Part shown: positions 34,973-43,819 of the stretch, one piece after another | Layout of the letters: each line of letters opens with the position of its first letter | Numbering within the stretch: the stretch's first letter is position 1 | Source: Pontibacillus chungwhensis BH030062 | Lineage (GTDB): Bacteria; Bacillota; Bacilli; Bacillales; BH030062 | Length of the DNA: 64,000 bases | Assembly: GCF_000770675.1 (NCBI RefSeq) | Contig: NZ_AVBG01000001.1 | Location: 496,001 to 560,000 of the forward strand | Direction: 5' to 3' | Made by a program: the position numbers and the translations under genes | The notes under the pieces: model-generated | Database searches by the model: none | Told to the model about the DNA's origin: nothing | The model's input: the letters and a program-made list of their open reading frames with translations, nothing else

Positions 34973-36643
34973 TTAAGCTCCTAGCTTTGTTTGAATCTCA
35001 GATTTTAGAACATCTGCTTTAGGGCCATAGATTGCTTGAACACCTCTATCTTTCACAACAAGTCCCATAACTCCGTTACGCTTCCACTCATCTTCTTTAG
35101 CTACTTTCTCTAAATCATTCACTGTTACACGTAAGCGTGTCATACAAGCGTCTACTTCATAGATGTTTTCCTTACCACCTAGTAATGCAATAACTTGACC
35201 GGATTGAGAATGATCTTCTCCGTTCTCACTCATAGAAGGATCTGCCGTACGATCTCCTTCTCCGCCGTCATCAATGTAATTGCCTTTACGCCCTGGAGTT
35301 GGTAATTTCATTTTTTTAATCATAACATTCGCAATTGAGAAGTTCAGTCCAAAGAATACAAGGCATGTTACGACAAAGTTAATTAAATCTCGCCCAATCC
35401 CTGCATTAATCATAAGAGGTGTACGAGTAATTAATTCAACCATACCAAATGCATGTACACGTAAATCTACTAAGTCTACAACAGCAAAGGCTAAACCTGT
35501 CATGATCGCATAAACAACGTATAATAAAGGCGCAGCAAACATAAACATAAACTCAATTGGTTCCGTCACCCCTGTCAGGAATACGGCAAGCCCAGCTGAA
35601 AGGAATACAGATTTATATTTACTCTTCTTATCTTCGTCTACGTTTTTATACATCGCAAGGGCAATACCTATTAAAGCCGCAGTTGATGTAACAACCTGAC
35701 CTGCTTTAAAACGAGCAGGTGTAACATTCTCTTTCAGTTCATTATAAGCTTCCATATTACCTTGAGACATATAGTTGTAAAGATCTGTTGCCCAAGCCAA
35801 CCATAGCGGATCCTGACCAGCTACTGCTTGTCCTATATTTTTTCCAGTCTGAATAATGTACGTTCCACCTAGTTCCGTATAATTAATTGGAACAGTTAAC
35901 ATATGGTGAAGACCAAACGGAAGCATTAATCGTTCCATAGCACCATATACAAATGGAGCTAAAATTGGTGCGGTATCGCGTGATGTTGCAATCCATTCAC
36001 CAAAGTTGTTAAGAACGGTTTGAACAGGAGGCCATACAAGCGCCAATAATAGTGATACAAACACAGAACCTACCATTACAACAAACGGTACAAAACGTTT
36101 TCCATTAAAGAAACCTAATGCATCTGGTAACTTGTCAAAGGCATAATATTTATTAAAAAGACTAGCTCCTAAGAAACCAGAAATGATTCCAACAAATACC
36201 CCCATGTTCAGGGCTGGTGCACCTAAGACATTAATAAAATAATCCCCGACAGGCATTTCAGTACCTAAAAATGATGTTACGGTTTCCTCTCCTCCAATTA
36301 ACATGGCTGAGTTTACACCGAATATTGCACCGGTAATTCGGTTAATAAAGATAAAAGCAAGAAGCGCAGCAAACGCTCCTCCTGCACGTTCTTTAGCCCA
36401 AGACCCACCAATTGCTACGGCGAATAAGATATGAAGGTTACCAATAATAGACCAACCTATATCTTCCATGATTCGCGCAAACGCTTGCATAAACACAAGA
36501 TCATCTACAACCATATCAAGTGCTTTCCCTAACGAGATCATAATACCAGCTGCTGGCATTACAGCAACTACAACCATCAATGCTTTACCGAACTTTTGCC
36601 AAAAATCAAATGAAAAGATCGGCAATTGCTTAATTTTAGACAT
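34973..36643 (-). CDS. malT: PTS EIICB permease, probable maltose/alpha-glucoside type
   Basis: A 556-residue PTS permease. Residues about 10-435 are a ten-helix EIIC of the glucose/maltose superfamily (MPAAGIMISLGKAL, GLHHMLTVPINYTELGG, LTGVTEPIEFMFMF), then an acidic linker and an EIIB domain near 480-556 with the phosphorylated Cys at about residue 500 (VDACMTRLRVTV). There is no EIIA domain, so phosphate must come from a EIIA-Glc elsewhere. ATG at 36643 follows GGGGAGTGGG; the longer in-frame start at 36685 would run through a cre site. A LacI-type operator and promoter lie upstream. Sugar specificity is inferred from mapP and the glucosidase. Confidence 0.85.
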   Translation of the reverse strand: MSKIKQLPIFSFDFWQKFGKALMVVVAVMPAAGIMISLGKALDMVVDDLVFMQAFARIMEDIGWSIIGNLHILFAVAIGGSWAKERAGGAFAALLAFIFINRITGAIFGVNSAMLIGGEETVTSFLGTEMPVGDYFINVLGAPALNMGVFVGIISGFLGASLFNKYYAFDKLPDALGFFNGKRFVPFVVMVGSVFVSLLLALVWPPVQTVLNNFGEWIATSRDTAPILAPFVYGAMERLMLPFGLHHMLTVPINYTELGGTYIIQTGKNIGQAVAGQDPLWLAWATDLYNYMSQGNMEAYNELKENVTPARFKAGQVVTSTAALIGIALAMYKNVDEDKKSKYKSVFLSAGLAVFLTGVTEPIEFMFMFAAPLLYVVYAIMTGLAFAVVDLVDLRVHAFGMVELITRTPLMINAGIGRDLINFVVTCLVFFGLNFSIANVMIKKMKLPTPGRKGNYIDDGGEGDRTADPSMSENGEDHSQSGQVIALLGGKENIYEVDACMTRLRVTVNDLEKVAKEDEWKRNGVMGLVVKDRGVQAIYGPKADVLKSEIQTKLGA

Positions 36644-36670
36644 GTTCCCACTCCCCTTATCCCTATTATC

Positions 36671-36684
36671 TGGAATCGTTTTCA
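36671..36684 (-). promoter_or_regulatory. CcpA cre site
   Basis: TGGAATCGTTTTCA; both strands satisfy the cre consensus TGNAANCGNWNNCW. It lies 27 bases upstream of the permease start, in the transcribed leader, suited to carbon catabolite repression by roadblock. Confidence 0.65.
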
Positions 36685-36700
36685 CAATTATGTAAAAAAT

Positions 36701-36724
36701 GAAAACGTTTGTGCAAACGTTTTC
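36701..36724 (-). promoter_or_regulatory. LacI-family operator with 11-bp inverted arms
   Basis: GAAAACGTTTG and CAAACGTTTTC form perfect inverted arms around a 2-base centre. AAACGTTT half-sites are typical of LacI-family sugar regulators. It lies about 15 bases downstream of the predicted -10. Confidence 0.65.
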
Positions 36725-36740
36725 GCAACTTATAAATCAA

Positions 36741-36769
36741 ATAGTACCGTAAAATTTTCCATGAAGCAA
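36741..36769 (-). promoter_or_regulatory. Candidate promoter of the PTS-mapP-glucosidase operon
   Basis: On the minus strand TTGCTT, 17 bases, TACTAT; weak -35, good -10, and correctly placed before the operator. Confidence 0.45.
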
Positions 36770-36785
36770 TACTAATCTAATAATT

Positions 36786-38165
36786 TTACAAAAATATTTT
36801 ATCATATGTTTGTAAATAATAGATAAGGCTATCCAAATCGTGAGACTCTACACCTACTTCAATATCTTCGATGAGCGAATAAATAACCTTCTCATTTAAC
36901 TGATATACCGTTAAGATAGCTCCCCAAAGGCGTATATCCACTTTCATATCATCAAGGCTTGCCTCACTAGCGTGAACTTTAATAAACTCATCTATTATAT
37001 GGAGATTTTCTTTCCATTTAATATATTCTTCGTGCGTTACATATCCATTTTCCATAAGTAACTTTATTAAATTGGGAGCATTATTATATAATCGGATCAA
37101 TAACTTCGACAATATTGGTAGTCGGTCATAAACTTCTCCAAAACTACCAAACCCTTGCTTCAGAACCTTCAAAAGTGTTTTGATTAAGCCGAAGTGAAAC
37201 CCTTCTTCTCTATAATCCACAATAGACCTAAATAAACCCTCAACAACCGCTGCATCAATCCCCGTTACCTCTTCCCACAGTGCGTCAAAACCTTCCTTTT
37301 CATATATAATGCTGTAGGAGAATAGAACTTCCCTCAGTTCACGAAAGAATGATAGAGGTATGCTTTCTATAACGCTTCGTAAAGAATTATCTTTAACATT
37401 TTGAACAAGTTTTTCGTGGCCTGTCTCTAAAAATCCAGGAACTTGGTGAAAAGCATACAATAGATCTCCTGTGAGGCTAACTTTACAGACCCTCCCATCT
37501 TTCAGGTCATATCTTTTGCTTGCTACTTTTATTAGTTGATAAATAGGAATTCCATAAATCATAGAAAAAGGCACTAATGGCTTATGGAAGGCTTCCTCAA
37601 TATCATTTTGAAATTCCTTATCAATTGCAGCCAGCTGGTAAACGCTTGGTTTGGCATCATTAAACGTGTATACATTATCAAATCGTGTTTCAACAAGTTG
37701 AAGTGTTTGAGCCAAGTTTCCACCTAATGAAAAGCCCATTGCTATTTTCCTTAACGGGATGTTCGTATGACGTCGGATATGTTCTGTAAGATATTCGTCA
37801 AATGCTTGAGCTGATCGATATTGAGATATTCCTTGGCCTACAAAAATCCCAAGCATATTGTAAACCCAGTCTTTGGGTCTCCAGTCTGAAACCTCTACAT
37901 GCTCACTTCCTCGAAAGATGGTGTACATCTCGTTCACACTTTTTGTTGGATTGTAGAAGTGGAGCACCGTTCCATCAAACCCCGTATCTCGTTCAGATGT
38001 GTTAAAGGAAGAAGGATAAATGGTTATATCAAATTCTCTTTCTGCCAAAGTGCCCTGAGCTTTAAGCCACTCTTGAAATGCTTCAGGTGTTGTTCCTTCA
38101 AATTCAATATTCACGACCTTTGCTCGAATTAAATCATCATTTAAAATGATCCTTTGCACCTTCAT
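36786..38165 (-). CDS. Lipase-like alpha/beta-hydrolase fold protein (DUF6792-like)
   Basis: A 459-residue protein. Residues about 70-190 look like a lipase-type hydrolase core: TIFRGSEHVEVSDW (as in class 3 lipases), MGFSLGGNLAQTL with the nucleophile elbow G-F-S-L-G near residue 148, and a following Asp-containing strand FNDAKPS. The C-terminal half is helical and unlike known enzymes. No signal peptide. ATG at 38165 has GAGGAGG just upstream. Similar large lipase-like proteins of unknown role occur in Bacillaceae and are sometimes polymorphic-toxin related; no immunity gene is seen next to it. Confidence 0.65.
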   Translation of the reverse strand: MKVQRIILNDDLIRAKVVNIEFEGTTPEAFQEWLKAQGTLAEREFDITIYPSSFNTSERDTGFDGTVLHFYNPTKSVNEMYTIFRGSEHVEVSDWRPKDWVYNMLGIFVGQGISQYRSAQAFDEYLTEHIRRHTNIPLRKIAMGFSLGGNLAQTLQLVETRFDNVYTFNDAKPSVYQLAAIDKEFQNDIEEAFHKPLVPFSMIYGIPIYQLIKVASKRYDLKDGRVCKVSLTGDLLYAFHQVPGFLETGHEKLVQNVKDNSLRSVIESIPLSFFRELREVLFSYSIIYEKEGFDALWEEVTGIDAAVVEGLFRSIVDYREEGFHFGLIKTLLKVLKQGFGSFGEVYDRLPILSKLLIRLYNNAPNLIKLLMENGYVTHEEYIKWKENLHIIDEFIKVHASEASLDDMKVDIRLWGAILTVYQLNEKVIYSLIEDIEVGVESHDLDSLIYYLQTYDKIFL

Positions 38166-38256
38166 TCCCCTCCTCATTGTCCCTATTTTTAGTGTAGCAA
38201 AAAATACATTGCAACACGTCCTCAATTAGAAGGATATTTTCAACCACACCTGATAC

Positions 38257-38293
38257 AAAAAGAGGGTGAAATCTTAAGTGATTTCACCCTCTT
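38257..38293 (-). terminator. Terminator of the symporter gene
   Basis: AAGAGGGTGAAATC...GATTTCACCCTCTT, followed on the minus strand by TTTGTATC. Confidence 0.8.
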
Positions 38294-38304
38294 ATCAATA
38301 CAAT

Positions 38305-39498
38305 CTATGCTGATTTCTTTTCGTTTACTTCTTCAGTTTCCACCTGGTTCCCCATTAACTTATCTACCACAATTGAGATCGCTCCGTCACCAGTTACATT
38401 TGTAGCTGTACCGAAGCTATCTTGTGTTAAATAAAGAGCAATCATAAGCGAAAGCATTGCATCATTAAAACCAAGCATGGATTGAAGTAGTCCAATCGCT
38501 GACATAACCGCTCCCCCAGGAACACCAGGAGCTGCAATCATTGTAAGACCTAGTGCAAGGATGAAAGGGAATACTTCAACAAAAGTAACTTCCATTCCGT
38601 TTAAAAACATAACAGCCATAGCAGCACTCACAATTGTAATCGTACTACCAGAGAGATGAATATTTGCACATAGTGGAACAACAAATTCTGCAATCTTATC
38701 CTTCACATTATTTTTCTTTGTTTGACGAAGCGTAACGGGAATCGTCGAAGCAGATGATTGTGTTCCGAGTGCTGTGAAATAAGCAGGAACCATATTTTTA
38801 ATGGATGTGAAGATATTTTTCTTTGATAATGCGGAAGCTGTTGTATATTGCAATGTAAGCATAACTAAATGTAAAACAATAATAATAGCAAATACCTTGA
38901 TAAACGTTGACATAATCGTTGCAACTTGACCACCGTAAGTCATGTTGGCAAATATACCAAAGATGTGTATAGGTAATAAAGGAATAATGACGTACTGAAT
39001 GACCTTTTCAATAATGCTTCGAAGATCTTCAAATCCTTTCTGAAGTACGTTTCCATTAATAGAAGCAAGACCAATTCCAATTACGAAAGCTAGAATCAAC
39101 GCTGTCATAACGCTCATAACAGGGGGCATTTCTACTTGGAAAAACCCTTCTAATAAAAATTCTTCAGGATTTTCAAAATTACCGCCTAAGCTTCCCACGG
39201 TTAAAATGTTCGGGAACACATTACTTCCAACAATAAATGCTAACAGTCCAGCAAGTACAGTTGAGCCATATGCTACACCTGCTGTTAAACCTACAAGCTT
39301 GCCTGCACCCTTACCTAATTCACCTATTCCTGGTGCGATGAATGCCAAAATAATAAGCGGAATAATGAAGTTTAGAAAGTTTCCGAACAAGCCATTAAAA
39401 GTAGCGAACAGTTCAATTCCCCATTGAGGAAGTACTAACCCACTAATGATACCTAGTGCAATTCCGATTAAGAGTCGTGGTAATAATCCTATTTTCAT
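38305..39498 (-). CDS. DAACS-family dicarboxylate/amino acid:cation symporter
   Basis: A 397-residue membrane protein of the GltP/SstT/DctA family. Diagnostic parts are the serine-rich reentrant loop ALGTQSSASTIPVTL, the second hairpin APGVPGGAVMSAIG and the substrate/cation motif DSFGTATNVTGDGA. About eight membrane helices. Substrate (glutamate, aspartate, serine or similar) cannot be decided. The Arg normally binding side-chain carboxylate in Glu/Asp transporters is not at the usual place, which leans to a neutral amino acid (weak). Strong promoter with a palindrome upstream. Confidence 0.88.
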   Translation of the reverse strand: MKIGLLPRLLIGIALGIISGLVLPQWGIELFATFNGLFGNFLNFIIPLIILAFIAPGIGELGKGAGKLVGLTAGVAYGSTVLAGLLAFIVGSNVFPNILTVGSLGGNFENPEEFLLEGFFQVEMPPVMSVMTALILAFVIGIGLASINGNVLQKGFEDLRSIIEKVIQYVIIPLLPIHIFGIFANMTYGGQVATIMSTFIKVFAIIIVLHLVMLTLQYTTASALSKKNIFTSIKNMVPAYFTALGTQSSASTIPVTLRQTKKNNVKDKIAEFVVPLCANIHLSGSTITIVSAAMAVMFLNGMEVTFVEVFPFILALGLTMIAAPGVPGGAVMSAIGLLQSMLGFNDAMLSLMIALYLTQDSFGTATNVTGDGAISIVVDKLMGNQVETEEVNEKKSA

Positions 39499-39517
39499 GC
39501 TTTGTCCTCCTCAGGTG

Positions 39518-39527
39518 AACACGTGTT
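39518..39527 (-). promoter_or_regulatory. Palindrome in the symporter leader
   Basis: AACACGTGTT, a perfect 10-bp palindrome between the predicted transcription start and the ribosome binding site; possible operator of unknown regulator. Confidence 0.35.
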
Positions 39528-39544
39528 TTCTCTTGATGGATACA

Positions 39545-39573
39545 AGTATAGACCCTTGATTCCCTTTTGTTAA
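39545..39573 (-). promoter_or_regulatory. SigA promoter of the symporter gene
   Basis: On the minus strand TTAACA, 17 bases, TATACT: five of six matches at each box. Confidence 0.65.
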
Positions 39574-39717
39574 GGAAAAAACATAAATTCGGAATATTCA
39601 GTTTATATAGCGTTTTCATACCAATATTATCATTTTACAAATCCCCACATATATACAGCATGATTTCATGAAGCACCGCTAATACTATCGTTAATACCGT
39701 TTGTTAGGAGGAATCGT

Positions 39718-40470
39718 ATGCTTTCATCACAAGAGCAACAAACGTTTCGTCACAAATTGATGAAACAAAAGGAAGAGCTAGAAACTCACCTTGAACACAA
39801 TGATCATTACGACCTTGAGTCAGAAGCAGATCAAGATTCTGTCTCTGAACTATCCAATTATGATAACCACCCAGGAGATACTGCAACATTTCTATATGAA
39901 CGAGAAAAAGATATTGCTTTAAATGAACACGCAGAACAAGAATTAAAAGATATTACCCACGCCCTTGAACGAATGGACAATGGTGAGTATGGACAGTGTG
40001 AAGCTTGCGGAAAAGATATTCCAAAGGATCGCCTTGACGCCTTACCCACCACTACGTTTTGTATTGAACATAGCCCAAATCAACAAGAGCACGAAGAACG
40101 TCCAGTAGAAGAAGAAATCCTTCAACCTGGACTTAGAAGACACTCCGATGAAGCAGCTGGTTCTAACTTTTATGACTCAGAGGATTCATGGCAAGATGTA
40201 GCACGATACGGTACATCGGAAACGCCTTCGGACTTTTCTGGCCAGGATATATCAGAGTATGATGAAACGTATATTAATTCAGATGAACCTGTAAGCTATG
40301 TTGAAGATTACGAGAACTTCACCGGTAACGACTTGTATGGAAAGAACATTACGGTTTACCCAAATGCCGCACATGAAGAATACGAAGAAGACTTAGATGA
40401 AGACGGAATGATGTCTATTATGGGAGACATTCCTTATCATGAAGGTGACAGTTACGTCGAAGAAGAATAA
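39718..40470 (+). CDS. yteA: YteA-family TraR/DksA-type zinc finger protein
   Basis: A 250-residue protein. A helical N-terminal region (residues 1-85) leads to a DksA/TraR C4-type finger QCEACGKDIPKDRLDALP...FCIEH with Cys94, Cys97, Cys115 and His118, then a long, very acidic C-terminal tail rich in Asp, Glu, Ser and Tyr. This domain order fits YteA, a Bacillus protein of unclear role; the acidic excess may reflect adaptation to salt. TTAGGAGGA precedes the ATG. Confidence 0.85.
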   Translation: MLSSQEQQTFRHKLMKQKEELETHLEHNDHYDLESEADQDSVSELSNYDNHPGDTATFLYEREKDIALNEHAEQELKDITHALERMDNGEYGQCEACGKDIPKDRLDALPTTTFCIEHSPNQQEHEERPVEEEILQPGLRRHSDEAAGSNFYDSEDSWQDVARYGTSETPSDFSGQDISEYDETYINSDEPVSYVEDYENFTGNDLYGKNITVYPNAAHEEYEEDLDEDGMMSIMGDIPYHEGDSYVEEE

Positions 40471-40499
40471 AAAAAGCCTTGCCGAAGGGCGAGGCTTTT
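40470..40499. terminator. Bidirectional terminator
   Basis: AAAAAGCCTTGCC, GAAG-type loop, GGCGAGGCTTTT between converging genes. Confidence 0.8.
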
Positions 40500-40719
40500 A
40501 CTCTTTATTTTTCACTTGGTCTTCTGTGTCATGATCTGTATCTTCTAGTGGATCAATATCGATGGCAGGTGTATTGTTGTACATGTAGTACTGGGATAAA
40601 TTCTCCCCTTCCATCCCTCCATCTTCATGGTCCTCACCACTAAATGCTTTACTTATCTTACTGTTTGCAGTAAATGCTTCAGACATTTGGTGATCTTCAT
40701 TACGTTTCTTATTACTCAT
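40498..40719 (-). CDS. Small acidic hypothetical protein
   Basis: A 73-residue hydrophilic protein, basic at the first six residues and then strongly acidic (IDIDPLEDTDHDTEDQ), with no predicted membrane part. AGGAGG lies 8 bases before the ATG. Not recognised. Together with the next two small genes it forms a group of tiny hydrophilic proteins around yteA, the kind often found among sporulation or stress regulons. Confidence 0.6.
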   Translation of the reverse strand: MSNKKRNEDHQMSEAFTANSKISKAFSGEDHEDGGMEGENLSQYYMYNNTPAIDIDPLEDTDHDTEDQVKNKE

Positions 40720-40880
40720 ACGATTTAACCTCCTGTTGTATAACGCTTCTATTACACGTTTCCCAGGATGGCGCTATCTTAATCATTTAATATTGAATGA
40801 ATTGATAAAACACGTTCTGTTTAAGTTTTAAAGGAAACATTCCCCAAGATTCGAGCATGCCATATTAAGGAGGTATTCTA

Positions 40881-41108
40881 ATGGAGTTTGAACTACAAAC
40901 CAAAGAAGGGGCGTACCCTAACCAAATTACAATTGATTCTGACAATGGTCGGTACATGATTCGCTCAAGTGATACAAGCGGACAAGTTTTTAATTCACCA
41001 CAAGAACTAATCAGCTGGATGGAACAAAATTGGGATAAAGATGTGTTTGTCCATCCTGAAGAGTATGATCACATGATGAAAGCCATTCGCTCTGAAACAG
41101 ATGCATGA
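40881..41108 (+). CDS. Small conserved-looking hypothetical protein
   Basis: A 75-residue protein with alternating beta-type pattern (FELQTKEGAYPNQITIDSDN) and an amphipathic helix SPQELISWMEQNW, ending HPEEYDHMMKAI. No family recognised. AAGGAGG lies 7 bases before the ATG. The next small gene begins 49 bases after its stop, so the two may be co-transcribed. Confidence 0.6.
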   Translation: MEFELQTKEGAYPNQITIDSDNGRYMIRSSDTSGQVFNSPQELISWMEQNWDKDVFVHPEEYDHMMKAIRSETDA

Positions 41109-41157
41109 TATGGTCCGAAACGTAAAAACTAATAGAACAAGAAGGGAGGAAAAATCA

Positions 41158-41325
41158 ATGACAAAACGTAAGGTAACGAGAGATGCAGCATTAAAGAACA
41201 ATTCCACTCCTACTGAAAGCATGGCAAATGTGGAATTAACAGATGAAACGAAGAGTCAAGAAGATATGCAACGCGGGGCGAACCGTAATTCAAAGCACGG
41301 CATGCAAGGTGACCATAAAAAATAA
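41158..41325 (+). CDS. Very small hydrophilic protein
   Basis: A 55-residue Lys/Asn/Gln-rich protein (MTKRKVTRDAALKNN..., ending NRNSKHGMQGDHKK) with no hydrophobic stretch, of the sort seen among minor small spore proteins. Function unknown. AGGGAGG precedes the ATG at 41158; the in-frame ATG at 41101 overlaps the previous gene. A terminator follows directly. Confidence 0.55.
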   Translation: MTKRKVTRDAALKNNSTPTESMANVELTDETKSQEDMQRGANRNSKHGMQGDHKK

Positions 41326-41349
41326 GAGGAGCTTCTCCTCTTATTTTTT
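41319..41349. terminator. Bidirectional terminator
   Basis: AAATAAGAGGAG, CTT, CTCCTCTTATTT with flanking A and T runs. Confidence 0.85.
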
Positions 41350-41365
41350 AATTATTATTTAGAAA

Positions 41366-42466
41366 TCAAGAGTCTGACCTTTTAGTTTTAAAAACATCTC
41401 GGAAAAGCCATTCTCTGTCCACCTCTTCTGATACTGTTTTAAAGACTACTTTTATAACTGAATACAACGGAATAGCAACAAGCATGCCAATGAATCCGTA
41501 TAGAGCCGATGCAACGATAAGCAGCAAAATGATTGTAATCGGATGTATGTTTAATCGCTTACCAAGCACAAGCGGTGCTACTAAATTTCCTTCTAACTGT
41601 TGCACGATAATAAGTGTAATAATGACATAAAGGGCCATTGCAGGGTCTTGCGTTAAAGCAACGATAACCGCTGGGATTACACCGATAATGGGACCAAAGA
41701 AAGGAACAACGGCTGTTAAAGAAACAAAAATCCCTAATATTAAAGCGTAATCTAGTCCAAGAATTAAGTAACCGATATACATTAATACTCCATCAACAAG
41801 CGCTACGATTACCTGCCCCGTAATATATGCAGATACCGTTTCACTAATTCTTCTTAGAACATCTTTCCCTTTAGCATTGTGACGGTCTGGTATGAACTGA
41901 AGCATATAAGGAATAAATTTATGATCATCTTTTAAGAAATAGAATAAGATGAACGGCACAATGACTAGAACAGTTGTAGCGCCTGTAATGGCTGATACAA
42001 CCTGCATCACGTTATCACCTAATGATTGGAGTACCTCTGATGCTCCACTACTTACTTTCTGTCTCAAATTCTGTACAGAAACCATCCCCATGTCATTCTT
42101 CTCAATCGTTTTCTGAGCTTCTTCAGCTGACTTCTTTAATTGCTCTGGTAGTTTAGAACTAATGTTTTTCACTTGTTCTTGAATCGTACCGGCTAAAAAA
42201 TAGATAGCCGCATACATGATTGTAACTATGGAAAGAAACACAGTAAGTATGGCCATCGTTTTATTCATAATTTTTGTTCTCGTTAATTTCGACACAATCG
42301 GCCTTAAAATATAAAATAAAAAACCTGCAATTAATATAGGATAAAAAAGCGTTTTAAGAATGGTTTTTATAGGACCAAAGAAACCTAATAACTCAAGGAT
42401 ATAAAGGCCAATAAGTACAATTACAGTTCCTGTTGCATATTTAAAGAATGGATGTTTAAACCACAT
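41366..42466 (-). CDS. AI-2E family membrane transporter
   Basis: A 366-residue membrane protein with about seven to eight helices and the family blocks VPFILFYFLKDD, GQVIVALVDGVLMYIGYLILGLDYA split over two helices, AVVPFFGPIIGVIPAVIVAL and NLVAPLVLGKRLNIHPITI. Members include TqsA (autoinducer-2 export) and Na/Li-proton antiporters of halophilic Bacillaceae; which applies here is unknown, though a salt role would suit the organism. ATG at 42466 has AGGAGG at 6 bases; the TTG at 42493 would include that site. Confidence 0.85.
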   Translation of the reverse strand: MWFKHPFFKYATGTVIVLIGLYILELLGFFGPIKTILKTLFYPILIAGFLFYILRPIVSKLTRTKIMNKTMAILTVFLSIVTIMYAAIYFLAGTIQEQVKNISSKLPEQLKKSAEEAQKTIEKNDMGMVSVQNLRQKVSSGASEVLQSLGDNVMQVVSAITGATTVLVIVPFILFYFLKDDHKFIPYMLQFIPDRHNAKGKDVLRRISETVSAYITGQVIVALVDGVLMYIGYLILGLDYALILGIFVSLTAVVPFFGPIIGVIPAVIVALTQDPAMALYVIITLIIVQQLEGNLVAPLVLGKRLNIHPITIILLLIVASALYGFIGMLVAIPLYSVIKVVFKTVSEEVDREWLFRDVFKTKRSDS

Positions 42467-42641
42467 ATAATTCCTCCTTCTAAAGGGCTTCAAACCCTAA
42501 TTGTCGCAAAATTTGTAGAAATTTTTGTTGTTTAATTTTGTTTGAATGACGGTATAAACTACTAAATGATCAGATGAATGCATAGTTGAATAGTTTCCCT
42601 TGCTTTTGTTTGTTTTCCAATCAAAAAGGAGGAGATTCAAT

Positions 42642-42743
42642 ATGAAAATCAAAGCTGCTAGCTGGAGAATGTTAACCCCGCAAGATAAGTTATCGATCCT
42701 TAAAGCCATTAGTCAGCGCTCAATTATTGCTAAGAGTGCTTAG
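42642..42743 (+). CDS. 33-residue small ORF with strong ribosome site
   Basis: AAGGAGGAG lies 8 bases before an ATG opening a 33-codon frame, MKIKAASWRMLTPQDKLSIL then KAISQRSIIAKSA, a basic amphipathic peptide. The gene stands alone between divergent and convergent neighbours. No family known to me; the strong translation signal argues that it is expressed. A small protein or leader peptide are both possible. Confidence 0.45.
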   Translation: MKIKAASWRMLTPQDKLSILKAISQRSIIAKSA

Positions 42744-42837
42744 AACCTTCATTAAAGATTCAGTCTAACTTTTGTTTTTCCTAAATAGCTTCTTTGGAAA
42801 CCTAAAGATTCAAAATCTATTTAAGTTTTTTCTTCCA

Positions 42838-42868
42838 TAAAAAAACAGGTGACCGATATCACCTGTTA
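42838..42868 (-). terminator. Terminator of the padR-DUF1700-DUF4097 operon
   Basis: AACAGGTGA, ACCGATA-type loop, TCACCTGTT, then TTTTT on the minus strand, 50 bases beyond the last stop. Confidence 0.75.
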
Positions 42869-42919
42869 CACATTAGAACGTTCTTTAGTTGTTTATTGAA
42901 ATCATTTATCACTAAAGGT

Positions 42920-43819
42920 TTATTGAGCGTTGAAATCACCTGAGCTTGTGCGGATCTCGATACGTTGATCCCCATTTCCTTTTTGTCCCTTAACTTCGTT
43001 TTCAGCTTTTCGTTCATATTCAATTCCTTCTAGATTCACTCGCTCATCACCTGAACTTGATTGATAATCAATGATATAGGAGTCAGGCACTTTAGCAAAG
43101 AGGAGATAAACATCACCACTTGAAGTTTTGATCTGTAAATCACCTGTTAATGTTAATTCGCTATAATCGATAGTGCCTGATGAGGAATCACTTGTTACTT
43201 GTAACACTTCTATCTTCTCACCGATTACATCCCCACTGCTCGTATCAGTCAGTAAGCGATCAGCATAAACCTCTTTTAAACGAATCGTTCCACTGGATGA
43301 ACGCGAGTTAAGTTCACCAGATGTTTCAACCTTTACTAATTCCATATCACCTGAACTAGTTTTTATACTCATGTTATTGGATCTTTGTTCATTTATATAA
43401 ATATCACCTGAAGAAGAAGATAGAGATAAACCTTCATACAGTTTCTTCGGGAGCATTACTGTAAGCTTCAAGTCTTTCTGAATGAACCCAAATTGAAAGC
43501 CTAGAATATCCTTTTGGCGAAGCTTTACAGAAAGTTCCCCTCCCTTATTTGTAGTTTTTAATTCATAATCCTCCCACACACCTTTACTCGCTTTGCCGCC
43601 CCATTGTACATAGACCGTATCGTCCTGACTTGGTTCAATGTAAATATCTGCAGATGAAGTATCGACACTGAGATACTTTATTGAAGAACCCTTTACTTTC
43701 TTTTCTTCAAATACATCTACCACCTCATGAGTGAAGGCCCCTGTTACTTGAAGAGAAATAAAAGTACCTATAATCCCAATAACAAAAACCACACTCACCC
43801 ATTTTATAAATACCTTCAT
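42920..43819 (-). CDS. DUF4097 beta-helix repeat protein
   Basis: A 299-residue protein with one N-terminal membrane anchor (residues about 5-27) and an extracytoplasmic domain built from about nine 20-22-residue beta repeats each marked by S-S-G-D or S-S-G-T (SLSSSSGDIYI, KTSSGDMEL, RSSSGTIRL, DTSSGDVIG, DSSSGTIDY, KTSSGDVYL, QSSSGDERV, RTSSGDFNA), typical of DUF4097/LiaG-like adhesin folds. Probably senses or shields the envelope. Start overlaps the stop of the DUF1700 gene by 4 bases. Its operon partners are a DUF1700 protein and a PadR repressor, the common arrangement. Confidence 0.9.
   Translation of the reverse strand: MKVFIKWVSVVFVIGIIGTFISLQVTGAFTHEVVDVFEEKKVKGSSIKYLSVDTSSADIYIEPSQDDTVYVQWGGKASKGVWEDYELKTTNKGGELSVKLRQKDILGFQFGFIQKDLKLTVMLPKKLYEGLSLSSSSGDIYINEQRSNNMSIKTSSGDMELVKVETSGELNSRSSSGTIRLKEVYADRLLTDTSSGDVIGEKIEVLQVTSDSSSGTIDYSELTLTGDLQIKTSSGDVYLLFAKVPDSYIIDYQSSSGDERVNLEGIEYERKAENEVKGQKGNGDQRIEIRTSSGDFNAQ

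Noticed and set aside
36786-38165. Lipase-like protein considered as a polymorphic toxin with immunity partner
   Set aside because: No secretion-associated N-terminal domain and no small immunity-like gene directly downstream; left as unknown hydrolase-fold protein.
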